Assembly (NCBI RefSeq): GCF_021532625.1
Contig: NZ_JAKGAR010000001.1
Location: forward strand, 1,116,001-1,180,000
DNA: 64,000 nt
Origin: Octadecabacter algicola
Lineage (GTDB): Bacteria > Pseudomonadota > Alphaproteobacteria > Rhodobacterales > Rhodobacteraceae
Direction: 5' to 3'
Part shown: one piece after another, positions 8,926 through 17,508 of the stretch
Numbering within the stretch: the first letter of the stretch is position 1
Layout: each line of letters begins with the position of its first letter
Position numbers and translations under genes: made by a program
The notes under the pieces: model-generated
Databases searched by the model: none
Told to the model about the DNA's origin: nothing
Seen by the model: the letters and a program-made list of their open reading frames with translations, nothing else

Positions 8926-9696
8926 ATGACTTCTCCAGTTCTCGAAATCCGAAATCTTCACAAGGCCTATGGCACATTAGAGGTGCTCAAGGGTGTGGAT
9001 GTTTCAGCACCTGCAGGTCACGTCATCAGTTTGATCGGGTCTTCCGGTTCAGGAAAATCGACGCTGCTGCGCTGTGCGAACCTTTTGGAAGACAGTCAGC
9101 AAGGCGATATTCTGTTTTGCGGAGAGCCCGTAAAATGGAAAGGCACAGGCCTTAACCGTCAGCCAAGCGACCACGCACAAATGATCCGTATTCGCACGAA
9201 CCTGTCGATGGTGTTCCAACAGTTTAACCTTTGGGCGCATATGACCATCCTGCAGAACGTTATGGAGGCGCCCCTTACCGTGCTTAAACGGGACCGCGAC
9301 GAGGTTGAGGCAAGCGCGCGCAAATACCTCGACAAGGTTGGGATCGGTGACAAATGCGATGTTTATCCCGCGCAGCTTTCCGGTGGACAGCAACAGCGTG
9401 CGGCAATTGCACGAGCGCTGTGCATGGAACCCAAAGCCCTCTTGTTTGATGAACCTACGTCGGCGCTTGACCCCGAACTGGAACAAGAAGTCGTTAAAGT
9501 TATCAAAGACCTAGCCACCGAAGGCCGCACCATGTTGGTGGTGACGCACGATATGCGTATGGCCCATGACATTTCAGATCACGTAGTGTTCCTGCACCAG
9601 GGCATGATCGAAGAACAAGGCCCGCCAAAGGAGCTGTTCAACAATCCGCAATCGGAGCGGTTGCGAGGGTTCCTCTCAGCGACGGTGCCTGCATGA
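8926..9696 (+). CDS. Polar amino-acid-type ABC transporter, ATP-binding protein
   Basis: A 256-residue ATPase of the HisP/GlnQ class that powers amino-acid or amine uptake at the inner membrane. The Walker A motif GSSGSGKST lies at about residues 38-46, the signature LSGGQQQR at about 149-156, Walker B LLFDEPTSALD just after, and the switch histidine in VVTHDM. The insert after Walker A (EPVKWKGTGLNRQPSD) resembles HisP-type proteins. It is the first gene of a block running in the same direction to 18816. The next gene begins within its stop codon (ATGA). The substrate is best judged from the downstream gamma-glutamylation genes: probably an amine or a basic or amino-containing compound. Confidence 0.93.
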   Translation: MTSPVLEIRNLHKAYGTLEVLKGVDVSAPAGHVISLIGSSGSGKSTLLRCANLLEDSQQGDILFCGEPVKWKGTGLNRQPSDHAQMIRIRTNLSMVFQQFNLWAHMTILQNVMEAPLTVLKRDRDEVEASARKYLDKVGIGDKCDVYPAQLSGGQQQRAAIARALCMEPKALLFDEPTSALDPELEQEVVKVIKDLATEGRTMLVVTHDMRMAHDISDHVVFLHQGMIEEQGPPKELFNNPQSERLRGFLSATVPA

Positions 9697-10439
9697 AGGG
9701 GCTCGCGATTGTTCTGGCCCTGCTGGGAAGCACGGCATCGGCTGACACGTTGCGGATCGCTACGGGTGGGCATTTTCCACCCTATATTTACGACCCTGAA
9801 ACCGAACAGGCGCGCGGGTTTGACAAGGATTTGTTGGACGAAATTTGCCAACGCGGCGAATACGACTGCGTCTGGGTCGACCTCCCGATGAACGACATTT
9901 TTCAGGCCCTTGCCCGCGGAGACGTCGATGTCGTCACCGGTGGCTTTGGTTATTCATCTGAACGGGATGCGATCGTGGATTTCACCTGCCCTTACGTTTA
10001 CAGCGGCGAAAGTGCGGGCCATTTTGTCGGCGCCAGTCCCGATGTTGATTTGATCACTTCGCGGATCGGCACATTGGACGAATCTCTCTATCTTAAGGCC
10101 ATGCAGCAAGCACAACGTGATGTTCGCTCTTACCCGACTGAAGCTGCCGCATTGGATGCTTTGGCCGCGGGTGAAATCGACGTGGTGTTCGGATCGCACA
10201 ATATGGTGTCAGATTCCGAAGGACGCGGCGGCTTTTACGAGTTGGGTGAATATCCAACATTCTCAGGCGGAACTGTTCTGGGCGTTTCGGAGGACGCTAC
10301 GGCGTTGCTTGATGACCTTAATGACCTATTGGCAAAGATATCGGCGGATGGAACACTAGGTCAGTTGCAATTGCGCTGGCTTGGTCGAGATTCGGGTGAC
10401 ACGATCTCTCGATGCTTTGACCCCACCGCATTGGCATAA
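9693..10439 (+). CDS. ABC transporter substrate-binding protein (amino-acid type), first
   Basis: A 248-residue periplasmic binding protein of the bacterial extracellular solute-binding family 3. A signal peptide occupies about residues 1-17, with probable cleavage after TASA, and the mature protein starts DTLRIATGG. Typical parts are GFDKDLLDEI, DIFQALARGDVDVVTGG and the ERDAIVDFTCPY segment that forms the ligand pocket. Four cysteines (in EICQRGEYDC, FTCPY and SRCF) could form disulfides. It overlaps the ATPase gene by four bases and is followed 30 bases later by a second binding protein of the same class, so one importer may use two receptors. Confidence 0.88.
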   Translation: MKGLAIVLALLGSTASADTLRIATGGHFPPYIYDPETEQARGFDKDLLDEICQRGEYDCVWVDLPMNDIFQALARGDVDVVTGGFGYSSERDAIVDFTCPYVYSGESAGHFVGASPDVDLITSRIGTLDESLYLKAMQQAQRDVRSYPTEAAALDALAAGEIDVVFGSHNMVSDSEGRGGFYELGEYPTFSGGTVLGVSEDATALLDDLNDLLAKISADGTLGQLQLRWLGRDSGDTISRCFDPTALA

Positions 10440-10469
10440 GAAACAAACTAACCAACTTGGAGTAATCAA

Positions 10470-11195
10470 ATGAAAAATATTGTTCTGGCGACGGCTGCTG
10501 TCGCACTGACATCCACAATGGCACTGGCTGACGGCCACTCTGTTGTACGCATGGGGACTGAAGGCGCATATGCACCTTGGAACTTCATCAACGACGCCGG
10601 CGAAGTTGACGGCTTTGAGCGTGAACTCGGTGACGAACTCTGCGCCCGTGCTGAACTGACCTGCGAATGGGTCACAAACGAGTGGGACAGCATTATCCCG
10701 AACCTCGTGTCTGGCAACTATGACACCATCATCGCTGGTATGTCTGTGACAGCTGAACGCGACGAAATCATTGATTTCACACAAGCTTATACACCTGCTG
10801 ACCCATCCGCTTACCTTGCTCTGGATGCTGATCTGGACATTGAAGGCGCTGTTGTGGCAGCTCAAACGGGTACAATTCAGGCGTCTTTCATCGCTGACCA
10901 AGGTTGGACAGTTGTTGAATTCGCAACACCGGAAGAAACTCTTGCCGCGGTTCGCGGTGGCGAAGCTGATGCCGTTCTGGCCGATCAGTCTTTCCTTGCC
11001 GGTGCTTTAGAAGGCCAATCCGAATTGGTCATGCTTGAGCGCAAAGAAGTTCTCGGCGGCGGCGTTGGCATGGGTATCCGCGAAAGCGATACTGAGCTGC
11101 GCGAAACATTCGACGCGGCAATCCAGTCCATGAAAGACGACGGCACACTGAACGAATTGATCGTGAAGTGGGAAGTTGCTTCTACTTTCGAATAA
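10470..11195 (+). CDS. ABC transporter substrate-binding protein (amino-acid type), second
   Basis: A 241-residue family 3 binding protein. The signal peptide is residues 1 to about 21 (cleavage after MALA), and the mature part begins DGHSVVRMGTEGAYAPWNF. The family signature GFERELGDELCARAELTCEWV and the ERDEIIDFTQAY pocket segment are present. It has its own Shine-Dalgarno sequence (TTGGAG). It is about the same size as the preceding receptor but distinct in sequence, which suggests a different ligand or affinity. A GC-rich hairpin follows its stop codon, an arrangement often seen when the binding protein must be made in excess over the permeases. Confidence 0.9.
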   Translation: MKNIVLATAAVALTSTMALADGHSVVRMGTEGAYAPWNFINDAGEVDGFERELGDELCARAELTCEWVTNEWDSIIPNLVSGNYDTIIAGMSVTAERDEIIDFTQAYTPADPSAYLALDADLDIEGAVVAAQTGTIQASFIADQGWTVVEFATPEETLAAVRGGEADAVLADQSFLAGALEGQSELVMLERKEVLGGGVGMGIRESDTELRETFDAAIQSMKDDGTLNELIVKWEVASTFE

Positions 11196-11212
11196 GACAC
11201 TAAGAAACCAAC

Positions 11213-11243
11213 GTGCCCGCCCTGATCGACAGGGCGGGCGCAC
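11213..11243 (+). terminator. GC-rich hairpin between binding protein and permease genes
   Basis: GTG(C)CCGCCCTG at 11213-11224 pairs with CAGGGCGGG(CG)CAC at 11230-11243, with a small bulge and a five-base loop. No U tract follows, so it looks like an mRNA-stabilising or partial-termination element rather than a full terminator. It would raise the level of the upstream binding-protein message relative to the permeases. Confidence 0.5.
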
Positions 11244-11345
11244 TCCTAACCTTGGATCGAACACCCTATCTTTGAATTTTGCGCAGATCCCGACGTCCTG
11301 AGGACGTTCCAATGGCTCAGCTGCTACCTGACCACAGGCAAGCAT

Positions 11346-12152
11346 ATGGGGTTCTATTGGTCATTCTTAACAGTTTTGACGTTGTTGGCGATCACTGCCC
11401 CGCTCGCATTATCTTTCGGCTTTGGCGGCGCGATGGCCGCCCGCAGCAAAATCGCGCCCCTATCGTGGTTTGGCAAAGGCTACATCGCAATCGTGCGCGG
11501 TGTGCCTGACATTGCGTTTTTTCTGTTTTTCGTGATCGCGCTCGATCAAGGCATCGAATACCTACGCCACCAGATAAAATGCCCTGACTGGCCGGATGCT
11601 ATCCGCCAAGGCAATGACTTTATCGTCTGCACGGCAGCTAAAATGCCGCTCGGCAATGCTCCGCAATGGGTCCATGAGACCTACGGTTTCTTTATTGCCG
11701 TATTCACCTTTGCCATCGTTTTTGGCGCCTTTGCGGCCAACGTTTTGTTTGGCGCGATGAAGGCTGTCCCCAAGCCTCAAATTGAAACCGCGCACGCCTA
11801 TGGCATGAACACCCGTCAAACATTCTGGCGCATTGTTGTGCCGCAAATGTGGGTCTATGCCCTGCCCGGTCTTGGAAATCTTTGGATGGTGCTGATCAAA
11901 GCGACCCCATTGTTATTTCTTCTTGGTGTTGAAGACATCGTTTATTGGGCGCGTGAACTTGGCGCGACAAAGACACCGCAGTTCACCAGCTACCCCCATG
12001 GCGACTGGCGCATGTGGTATTTCTTGGCGTTGTTGGTGTTTTACCTTGCGTTTACCCGCGTTTCCGAAATCGTTCTGGATCGCACTATGCGCCGCTTAAC
12101 CCGTGGCCAAGCCACGGCAGGTGGCGAAGCCCAACGTAAGGTGGCTGGCTGA
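11346..12152 (+). CDS. Amino-acid-type ABC transporter permease, first subunit
   Basis: An inner-membrane permease of the HisM/HisQ class, 268 residues from the ATG at 11346. The first membrane helix (FLTVLTLLAITAPLALSFG) starts right after this ATG. The conserved cytoplasmic EAA loop, which contacts the ATPase, is ETAHAYGMNTRQTFWRIVVPQ at about residues 139-159. An unusual insertion of about 50 residues with two cysteines (IKCPDWPD, FIVCTAA) sits between the second and third helices. The frame stays open upstream to 11250 and encodes a plausible extension (EFCADPDVLRTF) without ATG, GTG or TTG, so the start is uncertain. The stop overlaps the start of the next permease by one base (TGATG). 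Confidence 0.87.
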   Translation: MGFYWSFLTVLTLLAITAPLALSFGFGGAMAARSKIAPLSWFGKGYIAIVRGVPDIAFFLFFVIALDQGIEYLRHQIKCPDWPDAIRQGNDFIVCTAAKMPLGNAPQWVHETYGFFIAVFTFAIVFGAFAANVLFGAMKAVPKPQIETAHAYGMNTRQTFWRIVVPQMWVYALPGLGNLWMVLIKATPLLFLLGVEDIVYWARELGATKTPQFTSYPHGDWRMWYFLALLVFYLAFTRVSEIVLDRTMRRLTRGQATAGGEAQRKVAG

Positions 12153-12964
12153 TGGAAGAATGCATCCAAACCATTACTGACTATGCCTTCCGCTCGATCG
12201 GGTTTGGCGAAAGGCTATTACCACGCAGTGATTTTACGCTGTGCCAACAATTCACGTTGATCGGATCAGGCATGATTTGGAACGTGTATTTCGGCGTTCT
12301 TGCATTGGTCTCGGGCTTCTTTTTGGCAACGGCGGTGGCACTTGGAAAGGCGGCGAAGAACCCAGTGATCCGCAAAGCCTCTGAATGGTTCATCTTTATC
12401 TTCCGTGGCTCGCCGCTGTTCATCCAATTCTTCTTTGCCTACTTCTTCTTTCTTTCCCTCAAGGGGCAGTTCGCCTTTTTCAGCCCCTTCACCGCCGCAT
12501 GGCTTGGGGCTTTGATCGTGTTGTTCCTCAACACAGCCGCCTACTCGGGCGAGATATTCTATGGTGCGTTGCAATGCATCCCCAAAGGCGACACCGAAGC
12601 CGCCGACGCCTATGGGCTGTCCGGTTGGACCCGTTTTCGACGTGTGATCTGGCCGACAATGCTACGCCTTGCGTGGCCAGCCTACACCAATGAAGCAATC
12701 TTTCTGTTCCACTCAACCACGTTGGTCTATTTCAGCGGGTTTCCAGCGTGGCAGCAAAAGGGCGATGCGCTGTATTACGCGAGCTTCTTTGCGGACAAGA
12801 CGTTCAACCCTTTCGTCCCTTACCCCATTTTGGCCTTCTATTTCATTCTGGTAACGCTCGTAATCATCGCAATCATGGGACGCATTGGCCGACGTTTGAA
12901 CCGTCACCTGCCGCAAGATGCCCCCCGCCCCAAGTTCCGTTTTCGTCCTCAAATCATTAGGTAA
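12152..12964 (+). CDS. Amino-acid-type ABC transporter permease, second subunit
   Basis: A 270-residue inner-membrane permease, partner of the preceding subunit; its start codon overlaps the stop of the first by one base. The N-terminal 35 residues are cytoplasmic or periplasmic and unusually long. Five membrane helices follow, with the sequences FGVLALVSGFFLATAVAL and IFIFRGSPLFIQFFFAYFFF prominent. The EAA loop is EAADAYGLSGWTRFRRVIWP. The C-terminus is basic (RRLNRHLPQDAPRPKFRFR). It completes a five-component importer, and a glutamine-synthetase-like gene begins only seven bases later, which ties uptake directly to metabolism. Confidence 0.92.
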   Translation: MEECIQTITDYAFRSIGFGERLLPRSDFTLCQQFTLIGSGMIWNVYFGVLALVSGFFLATAVALGKAAKNPVIRKASEWFIFIFRGSPLFIQFFFAYFFFLSLKGQFAFFSPFTAAWLGALIVLFLNTAAYSGEIFYGALQCIPKGDTEAADAYGLSGWTRFRRVIWPTMLRLAWPAYTNEAIFLFHSTTLVYFSGFPAWQQKGDALYYASFFADKTFNPFVPYPILAFYFILVTLVIIAIMGRIGRRLNRHLPQDAPRPKFRFRPQIIR

Positions 12965-12970
12965 CACCCT

Positions 12971-14299
12971 ATGTCATGGCTTCATGAAAACCCCGATATC
13001 AAAACAATCCGCGTTGCCGCTGCAGACCTGAATGGCATCGCGCGCGGCAAGCGTATTCCGGTGCGGTTTGCTGACAAGATCGAAGAAGACGGAACACGGC
13101 TTCCGCTGTCAGTTCTGAACTTGGATATCTGGGGCGAAGACATCGACGACAGCCCTTTGGTATTTGAAGCAGGCGATCCCGACGGCGTATGCTTGCCAAC
13201 AGATCGCGGTTTCATCCCGATGCCATGGCTCGATAGCCCATCGGCGCTTTTGCCAATGTGGATGCACCGCGAAGATGGCCGCCCCTTTGAGGGCGACCCC
13301 CGCCATGCGCTGGCTGCCGTTTTGAAACGCTACAAAGACCGTGGACTTACGCCAATCTGCGGCACGGAACTTGAATTTTACCTTGTGGATGACAGCGGCA
13401 AGGACCTTGCTGTGGTCCCGTCCCCTCGGTCTGGCAAACGGCGCCCGGGTGCGGAAATCCTGTCCCTGCGCGCACTCGATGCCTTCGATAACTTCTTCAC
13501 GGCGTTTTATGATGGCGCAGAGGCCATGGATATCCCCGCCGAGACAGCCATTTCCGAGGCCGGTCTTGGCCAATTTGAAATCAACCTGTCTCATGGCGGC
13601 GCGATGAAAGCTGCGGATGATACATGGCTGTTCAAACTTCTGATGCGCGGGCTTGCGCGCCAGCACGGGTTCGCTGCCAGCTTTATGGCGAAACCCTATC
13701 CCGAATATTCCGGCAATGGTCTGCATGTGCATTTCTCGGTGCTTGATGCGGACGGAAACAACATCTTTGACAACGGCGGCGACGAAGGCACCCCAGCTTT
13801 GCATCATGCCATTGCTGGCTGCATGTCGGCCCTGCCCGCGTCGGCGCTAATCCTTGCCCCACACGGCAATTCGTATGACCGTTTGGTCCCGAATGCACAC
13901 GCGCCCACATCGATTTGCTGGGCTTATGAAAACCGCACAGCTGCGATCCGTGTACCCGGTGGTCACCACAAAGGCCGCCGCATTGAACACCGGGTCGCGG
14001 GCGGGGACGTAAACCCTTACTTGATGTTGGCAGCCGTCCTGGGTGCAGCATTGAATGGTATAGAAGATGGTGTGGAACCACCCGCACCGATCACGGGTAA
14101 CGCCTATGACCAAGGCCTACCGCAACTGCCCGCCAGCTGGGCCGAGGCCATTGACCGGTTTGAAACGGATCCTGAAATCGCCCGCATCTTTCCCGCTGAA
14201 CTGATCAACAATTTCGTCGCGACCAAACGGCAGGAATTAAAGGCCTTTGCAGACCTGTCCGCGGAAGAACAGGTTGATCTGTATTTGGACACTGTCTAG
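12971..14299 (+). CDS. Glutamine-synthetase-like gamma-glutamyl ligase, first copy
   Basis: A 442-residue member of the glutamine synthetase superfamily, closer to PuuA-type gamma-glutamyl-amine ligases than to assimilatory GlnA. The metal- and glutamate-binding signatures are visible: GTELEFYLV, SEAGLGQFEINL, GNGLHVHFS, ENRTAAIRVPG and RIEHRVAGGDVNPYL. The family uses ATP to join glutamate to an amine through its gamma-carboxyl. Position in an importer operon with an amidotransferase and a PuuB-like oxidase supports a role in amine breakdown. It is a distant paralogue of the gene at 15040. The tail lacks the GlnA adenylylation tyrosine motif. The exact amine is unknown. Confidence 0.88.
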   Translation: MSWLHENPDIKTIRVAAADLNGIARGKRIPVRFADKIEEDGTRLPLSVLNLDIWGEDIDDSPLVFEAGDPDGVCLPTDRGFIPMPWLDSPSALLPMWMHREDGRPFEGDPRHALAAVLKRYKDRGLTPICGTELEFYLVDDSGKDLAVVPSPRSGKRRPGAEILSLRALDAFDNFFTAFYDGAEAMDIPAETAISEAGLGQFEINLSHGGAMKAADDTWLFKLLMRGLARQHGFAASFMAKPYPEYSGNGLHVHFSVLDADGNNIFDNGGDEGTPALHHAIAGCMSALPASALILAPHGNSYDRLVPNAHAPTSICWAYENRTAAIRVPGGHHKGRRIEHRVAGGDVNPYLMLAAVLGAALNGIEDGVEPPAPITGNAYDQGLPQLPASWAEAIDRFETDPEIARIFPAELINNFVATKRQELKAFADLSAEEQVDLYLDTV

Positions 14300-14365
14300 C
14301 GCGGCACGGGTTGTGCGGCGTGCCCCCTCGGACTAAGTTAAACCCAAGCTAAATACTGGTGTTTC

Positions 14366-15043
14366 ATGAAAATCGGCATATTACAGACTGGCCACTCCCC
14401 GGACGAACTCCGGGATGTATTGGGCGACTACTCAAACTTGTTTGAACGCCTTCTTGATGGTCAGGGATTTGACTTTGAGACATTCAACATTGTTGACGGA
14501 GTTTTCCCTGAGGGAGTGGACGTCTGTGGCGGTTGGCTGATTACGGGCTCTAAACACGGTGCCTACGAAGACCACCCTTGGATTCCGCCACTGGAAACGC
14601 TGATCCGCGACATTTACGAAGCGGGCCGGCCTTTGGTTGGTATTTGCTTTGGCCACCAAATCATCGCGCAGGCGTTAGGCGGTAAGGTTGAAAAGTTCAA
14701 AGATGGCTGGGCCGTTGGGCACCAAACCTACGACTGGCAGGGCGAACAAGTTTCCTTGAACGCTTGGCATCAGGATCAGGTTACGCGGCTTCCTGACGGG
14801 GCGCGGCCCATTGCATCCAACAGTTTTTGCGAAAACGCTGCTTTGGTTTATGGCGACAAGGCCTTTACCGTTCAGGCCCACCCTGAATTTGGATCTGATG
14901 TCATCGAAGGGTTGATCCGCACACGCGGTGGTGCTGTCCCACCCGAACTTATCGCGCAGGCACAAGAGCGTCTCAACGCCGATGTGGAAAATGCCCGACT
15001 GGCGGCCCAAATCGGGGCATTCCTGAAAGGCCAATCCGTATGA
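14366..15043 (+). CDS. Class I glutamine amidotransferase-like protein
   Basis: A 225-residue single-domain amidotransferase. The catalytic triad is visible: Cys94 in GICFGHQ, and His172 and Glu174 in QAHPEF. The N-terminal strand is MKIGILQTG. Fold and length resemble stand-alone GMP-synthase-like or YfeJ-type amidotransferases more than the PuuD hydrolase, but in this operon it could hydrolyse a gamma-glutamyl product, releasing glutamate, or supply ammonia. The last four bases (ATGA) overlap the next ligase gene, so the two are translationally coupled. A 66-base gap separates it from the first ligase. Confidence 0.85.
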   Translation: MKIGILQTGHSPDELRDVLGDYSNLFERLLDGQGFDFETFNIVDGVFPEGVDVCGGWLITGSKHGAYEDHPWIPPLETLIRDIYEAGRPLVGICFGHQIIAQALGGKVEKFKDGWAVGHQTYDWQGEQVSLNAWHQDQVTRLPDGARPIASNSFCENAALVYGDKAFTVQAHPEFGSDVIEGLIRTRGGAVPPELIAQAQERLNADVENARLAAQIGAFLKGQSV

Positions 15044-16392
15044 GCTGGATGACCAAAATCCCACAAGCCGCCCGCGACTATCTGGAAGCCAATCGGCTGG
15101 ATGAAGTTGAATGCATGATTTCCGACCTGCCCGGCATTGCCCGCGGCAAGGCGGTTCCGGCTGGGAAATGGGAAAAACAAACACAGTTCCACTTGCCAGA
15201 AAGCATCTTCTTTCAGACCCTCACGGGCGGTTGGGGCGAAGCGGCTGGCGATGCGGGCTTCACCGAACCTGATATGATCCTCAAGCCGGATTACAACACG
15301 GCGACAGCGGCCCCATGGGCCGAGGACGGAACATTGCAGGTGATCCACGACGCGTTTGCGACCAACGGTGATCCGATCCAGTTTTCGCCGCGCAACGTAC
15401 TGAAACGTGTAGTCGCTCTTTACGAAGCCGAAGGCTGGACGCCCGTCGTCGCGCCCGAGATGGAATTTTTCCTCGTCGCGCCGAACACAGACCCCGCCAA
15501 ACCGATCGAACCCATGATCGGCCGCTCTGGACGCCCCGCTGCTGCGCGTCAGGCCTATTCCATGACAGCCGTGGACGACTACGGCCCCGTCATCGATGAC
15601 ATTTATGAATTTGCCGAGATCCAAGGCTTTGAGATCGACGGCATTACCCAAGAAGGTGGCGCAGGTCAGCTTGAGATCAATCTCAACCACGGTGATCCTG
15701 TTGAACTCGCCGATCAGGTTTTCTTCTTCAAACGTCTGCTCAAAGAAGCCGCGCTTAAACACAATTGCTTTGCCACCTTTATGGCCAAGCCGATTGAAGA
15801 CGAGCCCGGTAGCGCGATGCACATCCACCACTCGATCCTTGATCAAGACGGGAACAATATCTTCACGGGCCCTCAGGGTGGGGAAACGGATGCGTTCTTC
15901 CAGTTCATTGGTGGCATGCAGGAATATCTGCCAAGTGTCGTCGCGATTATGGCCCCCTACGTGAACAGCTACCGTCGCTACGTGAAAGACCACGCGGCCC
16001 CTATCAACCTTGAATGGGCGCGCGACAATCGCACGACGGGCCTGCGCGTTCCACTGTCCGACCCCAAGGCACGTCGGATCGAAAACCGCCTCGCAGGGAT
16101 GGATTGTAATCCATATCTTTGCATCGCGGCGTCACTGGCCTGCGGGTACCTTGGCATTAAGAACGAACGCTGGGCAGACAAACGCTTTAGCGGCGATGCC
16201 TATGAAGGCGACGGAGAACTGCCTCAAGGGTTGTTCACTGCGCTTGACCTGTTTGATGCAAATACTGAAATGCACGAAATTTTAGGCCCCGACTTCGCGC
16301 GTGTTTATTCAATCGTCAAACGCGCCGAATACGAAGAATTTCTGCAAGTCATCAGCCCGTGGGAGCGTGAACACCTCCTGTTAAACGTATGA
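15040..16392 (+). CDS. Glutamine-synthetase-like gamma-glutamyl ligase (PuuA-like), second copy
   Basis: A 450-residue glutamine-synthetase-fold ligase that most resembles gamma-glutamylputrescine synthetase. Signatures are MISDLPGIARGKAVP near the N-terminus, APEMEFFLV, QEGGAGQLEINLNHGDP, GSAMHIHHSILD, DNRTTGLRVP and RIENRLAGMDCNPYL. It would ATP-dependently couple glutamate to an imported amine, making a gamma-glutamyl-amine for the oxidase encoded at 17509. It overlaps the amidotransferase gene by four bases upstream and the unknown membrane-anchored gene by four bases downstream. Two divergent ligases in one operon suggest two substrates or two successive steps. Confidence 0.9.
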   Translation: MSWMTKIPQAARDYLEANRLDEVECMISDLPGIARGKAVPAGKWEKQTQFHLPESIFFQTLTGGWGEAAGDAGFTEPDMILKPDYNTATAAPWAEDGTLQVIHDAFATNGDPIQFSPRNVLKRVVALYEAEGWTPVVAPEMEFFLVAPNTDPAKPIEPMIGRSGRPAAARQAYSMTAVDDYGPVIDDIYEFAEIQGFEIDGITQEGGAGQLEINLNHGDPVELADQVFFFKRLLKEAALKHNCFATFMAKPIEDEPGSAMHIHHSILDQDGNNIFTGPQGGETDAFFQFIGGMQEYLPSVVAIMAPYVNSYRRYVKDHAAPINLEWARDNRTTGLRVPLSDPKARRIENRLAGMDCNPYLCIAASLACGYLGIKNERWADKRFSGDAYEGDGELPQGLFTALDLFDANTEMHEILGPDFARVYSIVKRAEYEEFLQVISPWEREHLLLNV

Positions 16393-17504
16393 TCCGCTTA
16401 GCTTTTACCGCAGTTCTGTTGCTCGCTGGCGTTCTAGCGTTCTCAGCGTTTTACCTTGCAAAGGGGAGCGAGGGGCAACCGACCGAAATCACCACAGGCA
16501 CCCCCGATGGCCCCAGCCCAGCCGCACAAGCTCCAGACACGCCAGAGGTTGAAAAACTGTTCTTCCTTCGCGGGATCGATTTCGAAAACGGGGAAATTTC
16601 CTTGGTCTTGTTTCAACCAGGAACCGAACACGAACGCCTGATCATTCGCGACCAGGCGGCCCTTCTTGAGGCCCAAGACAAAGCCTTCGTAAACACCACG
16701 ACACCAGATGGTGAAGAAGCCGGTAGTTTGCTTCTAAATATGATGGGTGCCCCGTCAGAAGAAACCATCGCACAGATTTTTCGTGATGATGTACTTATTG
16801 CTGCGGTGAACTGCCCCAATTCATCTTGCGGGCATTTTGCTGACAGCTCGGATATCGATTACGCAGGGCTGACGGATTTCAGCGTGCCGCACCAGACTAT
16901 CAACGACGAATTTAGTACTTATGAAGCCTACATCGCGACCATCGAAGGCATCGCAGACGATCCGAATTATATGCTGTTGGATCAACGCCCGCTGGTCGAT
17001 TTCCCATTGGCGCAAAGACCTGCCCATCTGATCGTTGAGCTGCCCAATGTGATCACTGATGACGCCTCGTTTGACCCGTCGTTGCACGAAGCATTGGTGC
17101 AATCCGCGATTGTTCCACTGCTGCCAGATGGGGCCGATCTGGACTGGGTGCAAGTGACCGACCAAGGGCCTGCCGTTCTGGCGGACAAAGACAACAATCA
17201 GCCTGTCTTGGCAGGAGGAGCGCCTATCGTCTTTACAGGTGCGCAGTTCTATTCGGTGCGCGCCCGCATCAACGGTGTCACGACCCTGCCGACAGATGTC
17301 TATAACGCCTTGACCCAAGCCAGCCTGCGTCAGGTCGACATCGACGCAGCCTTTCCAGATTTCGTGACAAGCCGCCTGCAAACCGATTGCGTCGACTGCT
17401 ATTTCCTAAAGGTTGAGGGCGGTTATTCCGATGAAGCCCATGCGTTTGATTGGCGTAGCGAAGCCTATTACCTGAATTACTACGACCTACGCGAGGCACC
17501 GTAA
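16389..17504 (+). CDS. Unknown membrane-anchored protein with paired cysteines
   Basis: A 371-residue protein that I do not recognise. One hydrophobic helix at about residues 3-24 is a signal anchor. A Pro/Thr-rich linker follows, and then a large soluble part that should lie in the periplasm. Two cysteine pairs stand out: CPNSSC at about 139-144 and CVDC near residue 337, as expected for disulfides or a metal site. The C-terminus ends in a Tyr-rich segment (EAYYLNYYDLREAP). It overlaps the ligase gene by four bases and is followed four bases later by the oxidase, so it is surely part of the operon. A periplasmic sensor or assembly role is possible but unproven. Confidence 0.7.
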   Translation: MIRLAFTAVLLLAGVLAFSAFYLAKGSEGQPTEITTGTPDGPSPAAQAPDTPEVEKLFFLRGIDFENGEISLVLFQPGTEHERLIIRDQAALLEAQDKAFVNTTTPDGEEAGSLLLNMMGAPSEETIAQIFRDDVLIAAVNCPNSSCGHFADSSDIDYAGLTDFSVPHQTINDEFSTYEAYIATIEGIADDPNYMLLDQRPLVDFPLAQRPAHLIVELPNVITDDASFDPSLHEALVQSAIVPLLPDGADLDWVQVTDQGPAVLADKDNNQPVLAGGAPIVFTGAQFYSVRARINGVTTLPTDVYNALTQASLRQVDIDAAFPDFVTSRLQTDCVDCYFLKVEGGYSDEAHAFDWRSEAYYLNYYDLREAP

Positions 17505-17508
17505 CATC

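Noticed and set aside
14872-15993. 373-codon open frame opposite the second gamma-glutamyl ligase
   Set aside because: Shadow of the ligase reading frame; no plausible ribosome-binding site or family.
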